Virus record (IMG/VR): IMGVR_UViG_3300027805_000022
Span: 1-45,446 of that record
Strand: one strand, 5' to 3'
From: a virus
Length of the DNA: 45,446 bases
The position numbers were made by a program, and so were the translations under genes. Shown here one piece after another: positions 13,674 to 20,664 of the stretch; within the stretch, counting starts at the first letter, position 1; the number at the start of each line of letters is the position of its first letter. The notes beneath the pieces were generated by a model. That model saw only the letters and a list, made by a program, of their open reading frames with translations, ran no database searches and was not told where the DNA came from.

Positions 13674-14748
13674 AATGTTTTTTAATCATTTTAAACCATT
13701 GTATTTTAGTTATTTCTTTATTATCTAATATAGAAAACGCATAAGCTGAATTATCACCACAATTTCTTTTTATCATTTCGGCTTGTTCTTTTCTGGTTTC
13801 TACCTTTCTTATATCATGAATTATTTCGAGTAAATGGTCAATATATTTTTTTGCCTTTTCTCCTGAATTGCAAATTTTTTCAATCTCATCTTTTAATTGA
13901 ACTGCTATTTCAAAATCAAATTCGGTTTCAATTACTTTACTAAAATTTTCAGCCGATGGCATTTCTTTTTCTATATAAAAATCAATTAAATTATCGGTAG
14001 AATTTAATTCGGATTTCACAGTATGAATGAATCTATACCAATCCGATTTCATTTTTATTCTATTTTGATTGTTATTGTAAGAAATTACAACTCCTTCTTT
14101 ACCTTTCCAATGTTTTATATTTTCTGCAATTTTAGAAATATCATTAGTATCTAGAAAATTGTAAAATTGTGGCATTGGAATCGGTCCAATCTTTCTCCAG
14201 ATGTCGGTTAAATCAGCAGAGGAAACTACTACCATTCCATTTTTGTTTATTGCTCCAATAAGATAAAACTCTAACTGTTGTGGTCTTATTACGATAACAT
14301 TACTTGGAGTTACTATTTCAAACAATAAAGTGATGTGTTGATTTTCTTTTAAGAACTCAACAACTTTAGGGTATCGTTCCGGAAGTAATTCAAAATCTTT
14401 TGCATTTTCTTGAGTTTTATAAGAAACGGTTCCTCTGGTTCTCATAGAAAATTGACCATTTACATAATCAGCAATTAAAAGGGAACCATCCTTTTTTTCT
14501 TCATATTTCAAATCATTAAAGTTTTTAGGATCCGGATAACAATCAGGTTTTTCTTCATAGTTAAAGAACTTTGGAAAACCAGAAGACAATACGTTTCCTT
14601 CTCTATCAACAATTAAAGATCTATAAAAAAGATTGTTTTTATTCCATTTTGCATCTCTCTCCGGAGTTATCAACCAACAATATAATCCACAGAATTCATC
14701 TGGAGTGATATTAAAATATCCCTCTTCTATAGGAAGACTAACTTTCAT
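13663..14748 (-). CDS. RNA ligase, T4 Rnl1-like
   Basis: 361 residues, close to the 374 of T4 RNA ligase 1. Motif I is E-E-K-K-D-G-S-L (Lys of K-D-G is the AMP-linked nucleophile, about residue 85). Later come R-T-R-G-T, F-E-I-V-T-P (motif III region), E-G-V-V-I (motif IV) and R-I-K-M-K-S-D-W-Y (motif V). The enzyme seals broken RNA using ATP; in T4 it repairs tRNA cut by a host anticodon nuclease. No polynucleotide kinase is visible nearby. It is the first gene of a leaderless transcript. Confidence 0.93.
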   Translation of the reverse strand: MKVSLPIEEGYFNITPDEFCGLYCWLITPERDAKWNKNNLFYRSLIVDREGNVLSSGFPKFFNYEEKPDCYPDPKNFNDLKYEEKKDGSLLIADYVNGQFSMRTRGTVSYKTQENAKDFELLPERYPKVVEFLKENQHITLLFEIVTPSNVIVIRPQQLEFYLIGAINKNGMVVVSSADLTDIWRKIGPIPMPQFYNFLDTNDISKIAENIKHWKGKEGVVISYNNNQNRIKMKSDWYRFIHTVKSELNSTDNLIDFYIEKEMPSAENFSKVIETEFDFEIAVQLKDEIEKICNSGEKAKKYIDHLLEIIHDIRKVETRKEQAEMIKRNCGDNSAYAFSILDNKEITKIQWFKMIKKHYES

Positions 14749-14754
14749 TATCTA

Positions 14755-14783
14755 ATGATACACTATTTTTTTGGAAACATCAA
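14755..14783 (-). promoter_or_regulatory. early-type promoter for the RNA ligase gene
   Basis: TTGATG (14778-14783), 17 nt spacer, TATCAT (14755-14760), then 6 nt to ATG at 14748. Confidence 0.78.
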
Positions 14784-14852
14784 CCAAAAATAAAAGAAAG
14801 ATACTAAAAAGAATGTTATTCCAGCTAAAATTGTTTTTGTACTAGATTTCAC
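14763..14852 (-). CDS. possible 29-residue membrane peptide
   Basis: A GTG-started ORF overlapping the previous stop encodes a hydrophobic segment (ILAGITFFLVSFFYFWLMF) flanked by Lys. Its end overlaps the ligase promoter spacer. It fits the pattern of tiny membrane genes in this operon but rests on size-independent evidence only weakly. Confidence 0.4.
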   Translation of the reverse strand: MKSSTKTILAGITFFLVSFFYFWLMFPKK

Positions 14853-15078
14853 TATTTTTACATTTCCTCCATTTAGTTCTATGCTTTATAATCCAATCAA
14901 TTAGGGCAGCACTATAACCAATATCATAGCCTTTCTTTTCGCTTTCCAGCCATTTATGTTTTAAAATTTCTTCTCTTTCTTCTAAAAATTCTCTGTAAAC
15001 GGAAGAATTATAAAAAAAACATTCCGTTGCCGATAATGCATCTGTCATAATACTACTTATTCTTTTTAGATTAAACAT
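14842..15078 (-). CDS. hypothetical helical protein
   Basis: 78 residues from the ATG at 15078, which has GGGGGA 6 nt upstream; the longer frame from 15099 lacks a ribosome site. Helical, with E-K-K-G-Y-D-I-G-Y-S-A-A-L-I-D-W-I-I-K-H-R-T-K-W-R at the C-terminus. Not recognised. Confidence 0.78.
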   Translation of the reverse strand: MFNLKRISSIMTDALSATECFFYNSSVYREFLEEREEILKHKWLESEKKGYDIGYSAALIDWIIKHRTKWRKCKNSEI

Positions 15079-15775
15079 ATGTATTCCCCCAAATTTCATT
15101 AATATCTAACAATTTATGTTTGCATCCATTAATCTCTTCTGTCCAAGAGCTATGGAAATGACCATAAAGATGAAGGTATGGTTTGCATAGTTTAAAAATT
15201 TCATCCATTACTGCTCTTTCATTACTAAGATCTCCGATAAGGTAAGCATCCTCCAATGCCCAACGATATACCATTTCATTAAACTGTTGTGGAAAACACC
15301 AAGATGGAGCAGTATGGGTTACAAGAATATCAACTTCTTTACATTTATCCCTATCTAATTTAACAGCTTCATCTGTCCAATAAGAAACACCTTCCTTTCT
15401 TGCGGTTCTGTCAATAGAGACAGCCCCGCCAATAAATTGAATAGATTTGCCATCATATTCTGCAACAGTATAATCTTCAAACAATTCAAAATTTTCATAG
15501 ACAATTCTATTTTTTCCTTCAAAAAAGAATCTATTATCATGGTTTCCAGCAATACCATAAAAGTTTATATTTTTCTCTTTGAACATGTTGCTGAGTTTTT
15601 CCGACTGAGAATATTCAGATTCTTTTTTATATTTAAACCCTATACCAAGATCTCCAACAGAAATAATATTACAATTTTCAATATTTTTTTCTCTGATGAT
15701 ATCAAAAAGAAATCGCCATTCTCCATGATGATCCCCCAAAAACAATAGAGGTTTGTTTTTATTTAGTGTTTTCAT
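15071..15775 (-). CDS. calcineurin-like metallophosphoesterase
   Basis: About 234 residues. Metal motifs in order: L-G-D-H-H-G-E-W near residue 14, V-G-D-L-G near 42, G-N-H-D near 77, T-H-T-A-P near 155 and Y-G-H-F-H near 210. Its resemblance is to small serine/threonine-phosphatase-like or ApaH-like enzymes; substrate unknown. It lies three genes from the RNA ligase, and in bacterial Pnkp systems this fold removes 2',3'-cyclic phosphate ends, so a part in RNA repair is possible but unproved. I prefer the ATG at 15775, 1 nt after the previous stop. Confidence 0.92.
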   Translation of the reverse strand: MKTLNKNKPLLFLGDHHGEWRFLFDIIREKNIENCNIISVGDLGIGFKYKKESEYSQSEKLSNMFKEKNINFYGIAGNHDNRFFFEGKNRIVYENFELFEDYTVAEYDGKSIQFIGGAVSIDRTARKEGVSYWTDEAVKLDRDKCKEVDILVTHTAPSWCFPQQFNEMVYRWALEDAYLIGDLSNERAVMDEIFKLCKPYLHLYGHFHSSWTEEINGCKHKLLDINEIWGNTYV

Positions 15776-15776
15776 A

Positions 15777-16061
15777 TTACCATCCATTTTCTTCGTTTTC
15801 TTTTTGTGATTGTTTCTCTTCTTCTATTTTTTCTTTTAAGGTGTCTCGTAAAACAGTCAATGCTTCTTCATAAGAATCACATTCTTCTTCGATTCTATCA
15901 AGAATATAACCATAATGGTGAACCGTATATACTGGAGGATGTCCGTAGCTCCATTTCGTTTCTATATACCAATGGCAGTCGTTGTCTTTATGATGATCTT
16001 TGCCTATCAAAAAGTACCATTCTTCTGTCAATGTTGTAATTTCTTCGATAATGTTTTCCAT
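15777..16061 (-). CDS. conserved phage protein (DHHKDxDCHWYI family)
   Basis: 94 residues. The core E-W-Y-F-L-I-G-K-D-H-H-K-D-N-D-C-H-W-Y-I, then W-S-Y-G-H-P-P-V-Y and H-H-Y-G-Y, is conserved in many phage proteins of unknown function. The His/Asp cluster may bind metal. The last 25 residues are an acidic, likely disordered tail. Confidence 0.85.
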   Translation of the reverse strand: MENIIEEITTLTEEWYFLIGKDHHKDNDCHWYIETKWSYGHPPVYTVHHYGYILDRIEEECDSYEEALTVLRDTLKEKIEEEKQSQKENEENGW

Positions 16062-16063
16062 AA

Positions 16064-16648
16064 TTAAATTGTATTTAAAAATAAATCCCAGTCTTGTATT
16101 TCATCTTTATTTCTAATATAAAAAGAGACTGGCATAAATCTAGGTGCAGCTGGTTTTTTTAAAAGTTTTAATCCTGCTTGTTCTGGTGTCTTATCTGCTT
16201 TTCTGGCGTTTATTTCTTTATGCGCCAATACACAATTTTCCCATGATGTTTTTCCTCCTTGTGATTTAGGAATAACATGGTCGATATTACCTGTCAATCT
16301 AGTTAATTTTTTACCAGTATATTGACAAGTAAAATTATCTCTTTCCCATAAATTTTTTTGTGTAAACTTTACGGTTTGTCTTGGAATTTTATCATAATGA
16401 TTTAAAACAATAACAGTTGGAATTTTAACAAATCCCCTTACGGTTTTTACTTTTCTATCTGTTTCATGAACTTTTAAAGAAACCCATTCATGCCACTCTA
16501 GCGGAACAACCTTATCTTCTTCTATCATTATTCCTTTTGCATTTTCCGAATACATTAAAGCAAAAGAATGTCTAGCTGTAGTTGTGTTAATCGGTATCCA
16601 ATGTTTGTTTAAAATTAAAACATTATGTCTATCTATAAATTTCATCAT
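16064..16648 (-). CDS. HNH endonuclease-like protein with lost zinc cysteines
   Basis: About 194 residues. It has the layout of the stand-alone bacterial HNH family: V-L-I-L-N-K-H-W-I-P-I-N at the start, P-R-Q-T-V-K-F-T-Q-K-N-L, then W-E-R-D-N-F-T-C-Q-Y, and I-D-H-V-I-P-K-S-Q-G-G-K-T-S-W-E-N. The second half of each zinc knuckle is altered: Cys-Gln-Tyr-Thr in place of Cys-x-x-Cys, and A-H-K-E-I-N-A-R-K lacking C-x-x-C. The catalytic D-H and N remain. It may be active with a changed fold, or recruited for another use. Confidence 0.88.
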   Translation of the reverse strand: MMKFIDRHNVLILNKHWIPINTTTARHSFALMYSENAKGIMIEEDKVVPLEWHEWVSLKVHETDRKVKTVRGFVKIPTVIVLNHYDKIPRQTVKFTQKNLWERDNFTCQYTGKKLTRLTGNIDHVIPKSQGGKTSWENCVLAHKEINARKADKTPEQAGLKLLKKPAAPRFMPVSFYIRNKDEIQDWDLFLNTI

Positions 16649-17295
16649 CAATCCATTTTGTATGGTTCTTTAACAATTACATAATATGTTCCTGCCACTT
16701 CTTGTACACTAGAACTAGAACCTTTCGGTAAACTATTCTTAAACGCTTTATCTACTAGTTCCCAAACTAAATTAAAGTCTTTATTCTTCATTGCTTTATC
16801 CACCCGATCTTGATATCTTTGTGGAATTCTAAATTCTTTTTGTGGTTTCCAATAAGCAAATTCCGACAACATACGAGAAGGTTCTATGATTTTTGGCATA
16901 GGAACATCAGAACTTTGAAATGCTCCGTTTCCCGAAACATCGCAAATTTGCCTATATCCATCATTTCTTTGGTAGTGTAGATATTGTTCAATAGTCTTTT
17001 TAATTTCCCATGCAACTGTTCCATCTTTCATTTTTTCGCAACCAATACCATAATATGAATTGCGATTTTTCATTAGTTCTTCTTCTTTATGGAAAACAAT
17101 AGTTCTCACCATGCTTTCAAGAACTTCTCCATCTTGATATGTTAGATCCTTATCCCAAAATGCGGTATCCATTGCCATTTTGATTTGACCAGAACGAAGA
17201 CGAGAATAAACTTCCAATGCTGTTGCGAGAGTACCAAGATGCTTTTCATCAAACTCTATGGATATTTTTTTAGATGGTTTAGTTTTCTTTTTCAT
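16648..17295 (-). CDS. conserved phage protein (DVSGNGAF motif)
   Basis: 215 residues with a basic disordered start (KKKTKPSKK). The block E-V-Y-S-R-L-R-S-G-Q near residue 28 and Y-Q-R-N-D-G-Y-R-Q-I-C-D-V-S-G-N-G near 110 recur in phage proteins of unknown role. It is the first gene of a leaderless transcript and leads directly into the HNH gene (TGATG overlap). Confidence 0.85.
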   Translation of the reverse strand: MKKKTKPSKKISIEFDEKHLGTLATALEVYSRLRSGQIKMAMDTAFWDKDLTYQDGEVLESMVRTIVFHKEEELMKNRNSYYGIGCEKMKDGTVAWEIKKTIEQYLHYQRNDGYRQICDVSGNGAFQSSDVPMPKIIEPSRMLSEFAYWKPQKEFRIPQRYQDRVDKAMKNKDFNLVWELVDKAFKNSLPKGSSSSVQEVAGTYYVIVKEPYKMD

Positions 17296-17302
17296 TTATT
17301 AA

Positions 17303-17331
17303 ATGGTAATGTAAAAATAATAAAATGTCAA
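17303..17331 (-). promoter_or_regulatory. early-type promoter for the 16648-17295 gene
   Basis: TTGACA (17326-17331), 17 nt spacer, TACCAT (17303-17308), then 7 nt to ATG at 17295. Confidence 0.8.
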
Positions 17332-17334
17332 TCA

Positions 17335-17682
17335 TTATTTGTAGTATGAATCTTGTCCAAAGTTTTCATCCAGATCAACTCTATCCCTTAGCCATGCCTT
17401 TAATGCCCAATGATAATACATATAGTTTGGATCTCCCTCATAATGAAAAAAAGCATGACCAAGATCATATTGAATTTGCATTAAAACTTTATTTTTAATT
17501 CCTTTTGGTGCTCTACTTTCCAGAATCCAAGAATCCAAAAATACCTTACAATCCATTCCAAAGTCCCATTCAAAATAAGCTAGATGATTATGACGATCTA
17601 CATGATATAGATCAATATAAATTGGTTCTTTGAATTTAATCAAACCAAGTTCATAAAACGATTTTGGAAGTTCTATTTTCAT
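17335..17682 (-). CDS. conserved phage protein, paralogue of 124-456
   Basis: About 115 residues from the ATG at 17682 (MKIELPKSFYELG), which overlaps the upstream stop as ATGA. A longer frame to 17721 lies inside the upstream gene and is unlikely. It shares K-E-P-I-Y-I-D-L-Y, F-G-M-D and the H-A-F-F-H-Y-E-G-D-P-N-Y...Y-H-W-A-L-K-A-W-L-R-D-R block with the gene at 124-456. Confidence 0.87.
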   Translation of the reverse strand: MKIELPKSFYELGLIKFKEPIYIDLYHVDRHNHLAYFEWDFGMDCKVFLDSWILESRAPKGIKNKVLMQIQYDLGHAFFHYEGDPNYMYYHWALKAWLRDRVDLDENFGQDSYYK

Positions 17683-17936
17683 AATCTTTCTAAAAATATT
17701 GGCGTGTTTTCTCCAACCCATGAACCTTCCACATTAAATTGGAAATATTCTTCTGCTTCTTCTTCAGACATTCCTTCCTTTATCAATAGTTCTATACATT
17801 CAAATCTATCATATACAGCAATAGGTCTACCGAATTGTCTACCGATACCAACAAACGCATCATCAAATCCATCCGCTAGTAAAACATTTTCTTCTTCACC
17901 TAATATATCTTCAACTTTTTCTTTTAGTGTTTTCAT
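17679..17936 (-). CDS. conserved phage protein (DGFDDAFVG/FNVEGSWVGE family)
   Basis: 85 residues. A-D-G-F-D-D-A-F-V-G-I-G near residue 21, I-A-V-Y-D near 39 and G-M-S-E-E-E-A-E-E-Y-F-Q-F-N-V-E-G near 55 are typical of a common small phage family without known role. Confidence 0.88.
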   Translation of the reverse strand: MKTLKEKVEDILGEEENVLLADGFDDAFVGIGRQFGRPIAVYDRFECIELLIKEGMSEEEAEEYFQFNVEGSWVGENTPIFLERL

Positions 17937-18040
17937 TTTATTAAAACTTCTAATATTTTATATGTTCCATATAAAGTGGAATACATAGTTGCTATTATTA
18001 TAGCAACCCAACAACAAATATCAAACCAATTCTTTTTCAT
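17933..18040 (-). CDS. 35-residue single-span membrane peptide
   Basis: MKKNWFDICCWVAIIIATMY is a membrane segment preceded by Lys. The C-terminus is short and basic. Its stop forms an ATGA overlap with the next gene and its start overlaps the upstream gene by 20 nt. A credible small membrane gene. Confidence 0.65.
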   Translation of the reverse strand: MKKNWFDICCWVAIIIATMYSTLYGTYKILEVLIK

Positions 18041-18329
18041 CTGTATATAGTATAGTATCTAAAATATTAAATTTTTGTTTTAATAAAACATCTACTTCGT
18101 CCAATGTAATATTAGCCTCAATAATATCAGATAAAGATAAATCACTTATTTTTTGTTTAATCAAATTATCAATTTCTATCATTCTTGATATTTCTTTTAA
18201 AATTTCTTTTTGTTCGGATTTTCCATTATAATTGTCTAATATATCATCACACAATTTTCTGGATTCTTCTATGGCACTTTCGCAATAGCCTACCATTTCC
18301 TGTGAAAGAATATTTTCATCTTTTTTCAT
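18021..18329 (-). CDS. hypothetical acidic helical protein
   Basis: 102 residues starting MKKDENILSQEMVGYCE, all-helical and acidic by composition. No motif. No clear early-type promoter is visible upstream, so it may be read from the operon above or from its own weaker promoter. Confidence 0.8.
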   Translation of the reverse strand: MKKDENILSQEMVGYCESAIEESRKLCDDILDNYNGKSEQKEILKEISRMIEIDNLIKQKISDLSLSDIIEANITLDEVDVLLKQKFNILDTILYTDEKELV

Positions 18330-18371
18330 CCTATATTGAATTTAACAGATTTAAAAAATTATGCAAGTATT

Positions 18372-18665
18372 TTAAAAATTATTATATTTGTCTAATGAAG
18401 CATCAAAATTTATATCACCATCGAAAGAAGTATCTCCACTATTCATAATTAAACAATCCCATAGCTTTCCAATATTAACTTCGTTTACTTCTATTTGATC
18501 CCATTCATTATCCGATAATTCTTCTAGTTCTGTTGGGTTTTGATTTAGCCAACTTAATATATTATATATCTGAACAACTGGTCTTTGGGTTGCAGAAGAA
18601 TATGAATTTTGTTTGAATTCAAATTGCGGATAGAGTTCTGATAGATTTTTAATTATTTCTTCCAT
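18372..18665 (-). CDS. hypothetical acidic protein
   Basis: 97 residues starting MEEIIKNLSELYPQFEF, very acidic, with W-L-N-Q-N-P-T-E-L-E-E-L-S-D-N-E-W-D as a striking helical cap. Not recognised. It lies 1 nt after the spanin-like gene and is probably co-transcribed with it. Confidence 0.8.
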   Translation of the reverse strand: MEEIIKNLSELYPQFEFKQNSYSSATQRPVVQIYNILSWLNQNPTELEELSDNEWDQIEVNEVNIGKLWDCLIMNSGDTSFDGDINFDASLDKYNNF

Positions 18666-18666
18666 G

Positions 18667-19266
18667 TTATAGTATTCCTTTTATCCTAAGATAAACTCCA
18701 CCACCTATGGATGCTAATAAAACAATTATTATAATATTTCTTTGTAAGATAGCCAAATCTTTTTCTACCAATTTTTTCTGCATTATATTCAAATCCTTAA
18801 TCATTTTATCATTGTATTCCATTTGACGAATTAATTCTTCATCAACCAACTTTTTAGTTTCAACCAAAGATGCATTGTCTTTTTCTATTTGTTCGTACGT
18901 TTCTTTATCTTTTAAAAGTTGTTGATATTCTTCTGAGCTAACGACAACAACAGTATCGTTCTTATATTTTTCTGGAATTATTAAAACTCTTTGTTTGTTT
19001 ATAATAGTCGGTTTAATCTTACTTTGACTCGAAATATTATCAATATTCTTTTTATAAACTGGTTTAATATCTATTCTTTGTTTGGGCGGTCTTACTATTC
19101 TGGTTGATTCATTTGCATATGTGTCGGCTAAATCTAAACGTGCATTGTCTAAAGAATCCTTAGTAGCATAAACCGAACGAGATAATGCCTCGGATTGTTT
19201 TTCTGTATAAACAGTGCAACTGTTTAAAAATAATAAAATAAAACAAGATAAAAATAATTTTTTCAT
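18667..19266 (-). CDS. candidate unimolecular spanin (lipoprotein plus C-terminal membrane anchor)
   Basis: 199 residues. The N-terminus is a lipoprotein signal (KKLFLSCFILLFLNSC; lipobox LNSC, Cys at 17, followed by Thr). The middle is a long charged region with coiled-coil character (about 100-175). Residues about 176-193 (IIIIVLLASIGGGVYL) form a membrane helix. A lipid anchor in the outer membrane and a helix in the inner membrane, joined by a coiled coil, is the layout of u-spanins such as T1 gp11, which fuse the two membranes at lysis. No lysis genes are visible beside it, so the role is inferred from layout alone. Confidence 0.75.
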   Translation of the reverse strand: MKKLFLSCFILLFLNSCTVYTEKQSEALSRSVYATKDSLDNARLDLADTYANESTRIVRPPKQRIDIKPVYKKNIDNISSQSKIKPTIINKQRVLIIPEKYKNDTVVVVSSEEYQQLLKDKETYEQIEKDNASLVETKKLVDEELIRQMEYNDKMIKDLNIMQKKLVEKDLAILQRNIIIIVLLASIGGGVYLRIKGIL

Positions 19267-19283
19267 ATAATGTACTTATCTTT

Positions 19284-19329
19284 ATTTTAAATAAATAAAC
19301 CCCTTTAGGTTGGTAGCCCAAAGGGGTTT
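19284..19329 (-). terminator. terminator of the RNA operon
   Basis: A 10-bp perfect inverted repeat (AAACCCCTTT / AAAGGGGTTT, arms 19297-19306 and 19320-19329) is followed on the minus strand by an A/T-rich tract with T runs. It sits just after tRNA-Glu and before the next gene, as expected for an intrinsic terminator. Confidence 0.8.
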
Positions 19330-19348
19330 GGTTCGACTCCGCAAAATA

Positions 19349-19423
19349 TGGCATCTCTAAACGGATTTGAACCGATACTAATACCGTGAAAGGGTACTGT
19401 GCTAACCGTTACACTATAGAGAC
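19349..19423 (-). tRNA. tRNA-Glu (UUC)
   Basis: Acceptor GTCTCTA pairs with TAGAGAT (G-U at the first pair), discriminator G, CCA encoded. The anticodon arm is GTACC-CTTTCAC-GGTAT, loop C-T-T-T-C-A-C, anticodon TTC. The T loop is TTCAAAT; the T stem has one T-T mismatch. It decodes GAA, a codon used very heavily in these AT-rich Lys/Glu-rich genes. Confidence 0.92.
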
Positions 19424-19430
19424 TTATAAA

Positions 19431-19518
19431 TGGTGGGCAGAGTCCGATTCGAACGGACAGGGTTAAAAATAACAATTGGTCTACAGCCAATTCTCGCCCC
19501 TTACGAGTCTATCTACCC
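19431..19518 (-). tRNA. tRNA-Tyr (GUA), long variable arm
   Basis: Acceptor GGGTAGA pairs fully (one G-U) with TCTGCCC, then A and encoded CCA. Anticodon arm ATTGG-CTGTAGA-CCAAT, anticodon GTA. The T arm is GTCCG-TTCGAAT-CGGAC. The variable arm GTTA-TTTT-TAAC is long, as in bacterial tRNA-Tyr. The D arm pairs as CTCG/CGAG, shifted by two bases from the usual position. Confidence 0.9.
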
Positions 19519-19523
19519 CAAAA

Positions 19524-19935
19524 TGGTGGAGGTGACGACATACGATAGTCGTGTCCATTAAAAGTTTACTTTCAGATCTACACATGCTTTAATGTATTTG
19601 ATTTACAAGGTATCTTGGCACATTAACCAACCTTGATGTTTTAAAGTTACAACAAACTCCGTAATATTTTTTACATGATTTCTAACAGATCGTCAAAACC
19701 TCTGCAATTCAAAACGGATTTAGAGGATTACCGTTAGGCTCTTAGGCGGCGAGTGCGTAGTCTTCAACGCCAGCGAGGAACTCGTCAGCATTGTTGAAGA
19801 TGTATTCAGCTTCGGCTAAAAGATCAGAAGTATTGTCTTCTGCATTTAGTTTTTTGATAGATTATTAAAGAGGCCAACTATCATCCTCCACATGCACTGA
19901 GAAGTTAGAATCCAATGTCGAATCCTTTCACCCCC
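19524..19935 (-). ncRNA. ssrA: tmRNA, phage-encoded, tag ending VEDYALAA
   Basis: About 412 nt. The 5' end GGGGGTG pairs with the 3' CACCTCC; A-CCA is encoded at the end. G3-U70 and the A discriminator are the alanine identity elements. The conserved 5' block GGATTCGAC is at 19918-19926, followed by GTGCATG and GGTTGGCCTC-like parts seen in bacterial tmRNAs. The tag frame probably resumes at GCA (19841-19843), begins A-E-D-N-T-S-D, and ends L-A-G-V-E-D-Y-A-L-A-A at TAA (19742-19744): about 33 residues, long for a tag, with the usual protease-recognition end. The T arm (ACGAC/GTCGT) has an 8-nt loop without the usual TTC. Confidence 0.93.
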
Positions 19936-20103
19936 ATAAATTTCAAAGATCAATTCCAGAAAGCTCTTCATTGGCTACCGTGTTTCTAACACGTTGGACG
20001 AAGATTGCTTGTTACCCTCTGCCTAATCGAGTCTGGTGATAGTCTGCAACGGTGAGCTTTTTAAGAACAGCACAGCACACTATTCCCGTCCGACTTATCA
20101 AAT
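19936..20103. other. 168-bp stretch with no gene seen, more GC-rich
   Basis: Between the tmRNA 5' end and the next ORF, no reading frame of note is present. On the minus strand there is a short hairpin (CGTGTT-AGA-AACACG) and a sequence that might belong to the tmRNA's precursor leader. I could not match it to any RNA family by eye. Confidence 0.4.
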
Positions 20104-20328
20104 TTAACTGGTGTGCTTTTTAAAGCTAAAGGGGTTACGAATTTCTTCGTCCTGTGAAACGCAATTCACGGTCATCTCCGCACCTATAAAATAGGATGTA
20201 TGGCTTATTTGAATTGTGTCCATACAAATTACCAGTTCTCCACGTCCAATCTCCCACTCCTTAGATGATGGTTTTCTAAACCAACATTCCAGTTTATAAT
20301 TATCACCAAGACCTCTCATTCTAATCAT
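20104..20328 (-). CDS. hypothetical protein in the RNA operon
   Basis: 74 residues. The ATG is preceded by TTGGAGGACTA, an excellent Shine-Dalgarno with 5-nt spacing, which makes translation likely. The protein (KLECWFRKPSSKEWEIGRG, then ELVICMDTIQIS) is beta-rich with higher-GC codons than its neighbours. Not recognised. It lies upstream of the tmRNA on the same strand, so it is likely in the same transcript. Confidence 0.65.
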   Translation of the reverse strand: MIRMRGLGDNYKLECWFRKPSSKEWEIGRGELVICMDTIQISHTSYFIGAEMTVNCVSQDEEIRNPFSFKKHTS

Positions 20329-20346
20329 TAGTCCTCCAAGTATCTT

Positions 20347-20577
20347 ATGGACGCATACATAATAATCGAAGAAGTTCCCTATGGGTTAAATGTTGTTTCC
20401 GGAAACATTGCATTGTCGCCCATCGCGGTAGAGCCTTGCGAGCATCTGCGCTTGGTAAAAGAACACCCGCCAAAGTGTGCATCAACTTACTTAGTTGCCG
20501 TGTACTTTAGAAACTACTCATTGCAAGTGAGAGGCATGGCGGGTCTACTAAACTTATTTGGCAAGAGGTTGCGATAA
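20347..20577 (+). CDS. possible plus-strand ORF, doubtful
   Basis: 76 codons from ATG without a clear ribosome site, head-to-head with the gene at 20104-20328 over 18 nt. The protein (DAYIIIEEVPYGLNVVSGN...) looks acceptable by composition. Against it, the same DNA holds an 8-bp inverted repeat (ACCCGCCA / TGGCGGGT) and smaller hairpins, so the region may instead be structured RNA read on the minus strand. I cannot decide. Confidence 0.3.
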   Translation: MDAYIIIEEVPYGLNVVSGNIALSPIAVEPCEHLRLVKEHPPKCASTYLVAVYFRNYSLQVRGMAGLLNLFGKRLR

Positions 20578-20635
20578 CACCGAAACGCATCATTAAGACC
20601 ACTCCTCTTTCGGATGCACAGGGATAGGTATTACT

Positions 20636-20664
20636 ACTCTATCTACCAAAAATTAAAATGTCAA
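20636..20664 (-). promoter_or_regulatory. second early-type promoter of the RNA operon
   Basis: TTGACA (20659-20664), 17 nt spacer, TAGAGT (20636-20641). No ATG follows at the usual 6-10 nt, so this promoter would give an RNA with a real leader running towards the 20104-20328 gene and tmRNA. A GAGGAG site and a 28-codon ORF lie downstream, of doubtful worth. Confidence 0.6.

Noticed and set aside
19320-19352. Plus-strand GGTTCGACTCC looked like a tRNA T arm
   Set aside because: No matching acceptor, D arm or anticodon could be built. The nearby inverted repeat is better explained as the RNA operon terminator.
19846-19971. Minus-strand ORF of about 41 codons beginning MKSFLELIFE, resembling a tag
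   Set aside because: It lies across the 5' end of the tmRNA, whose acceptor and GGATTCGAC block explain the sequence. The resemblance to the tag is by chance.
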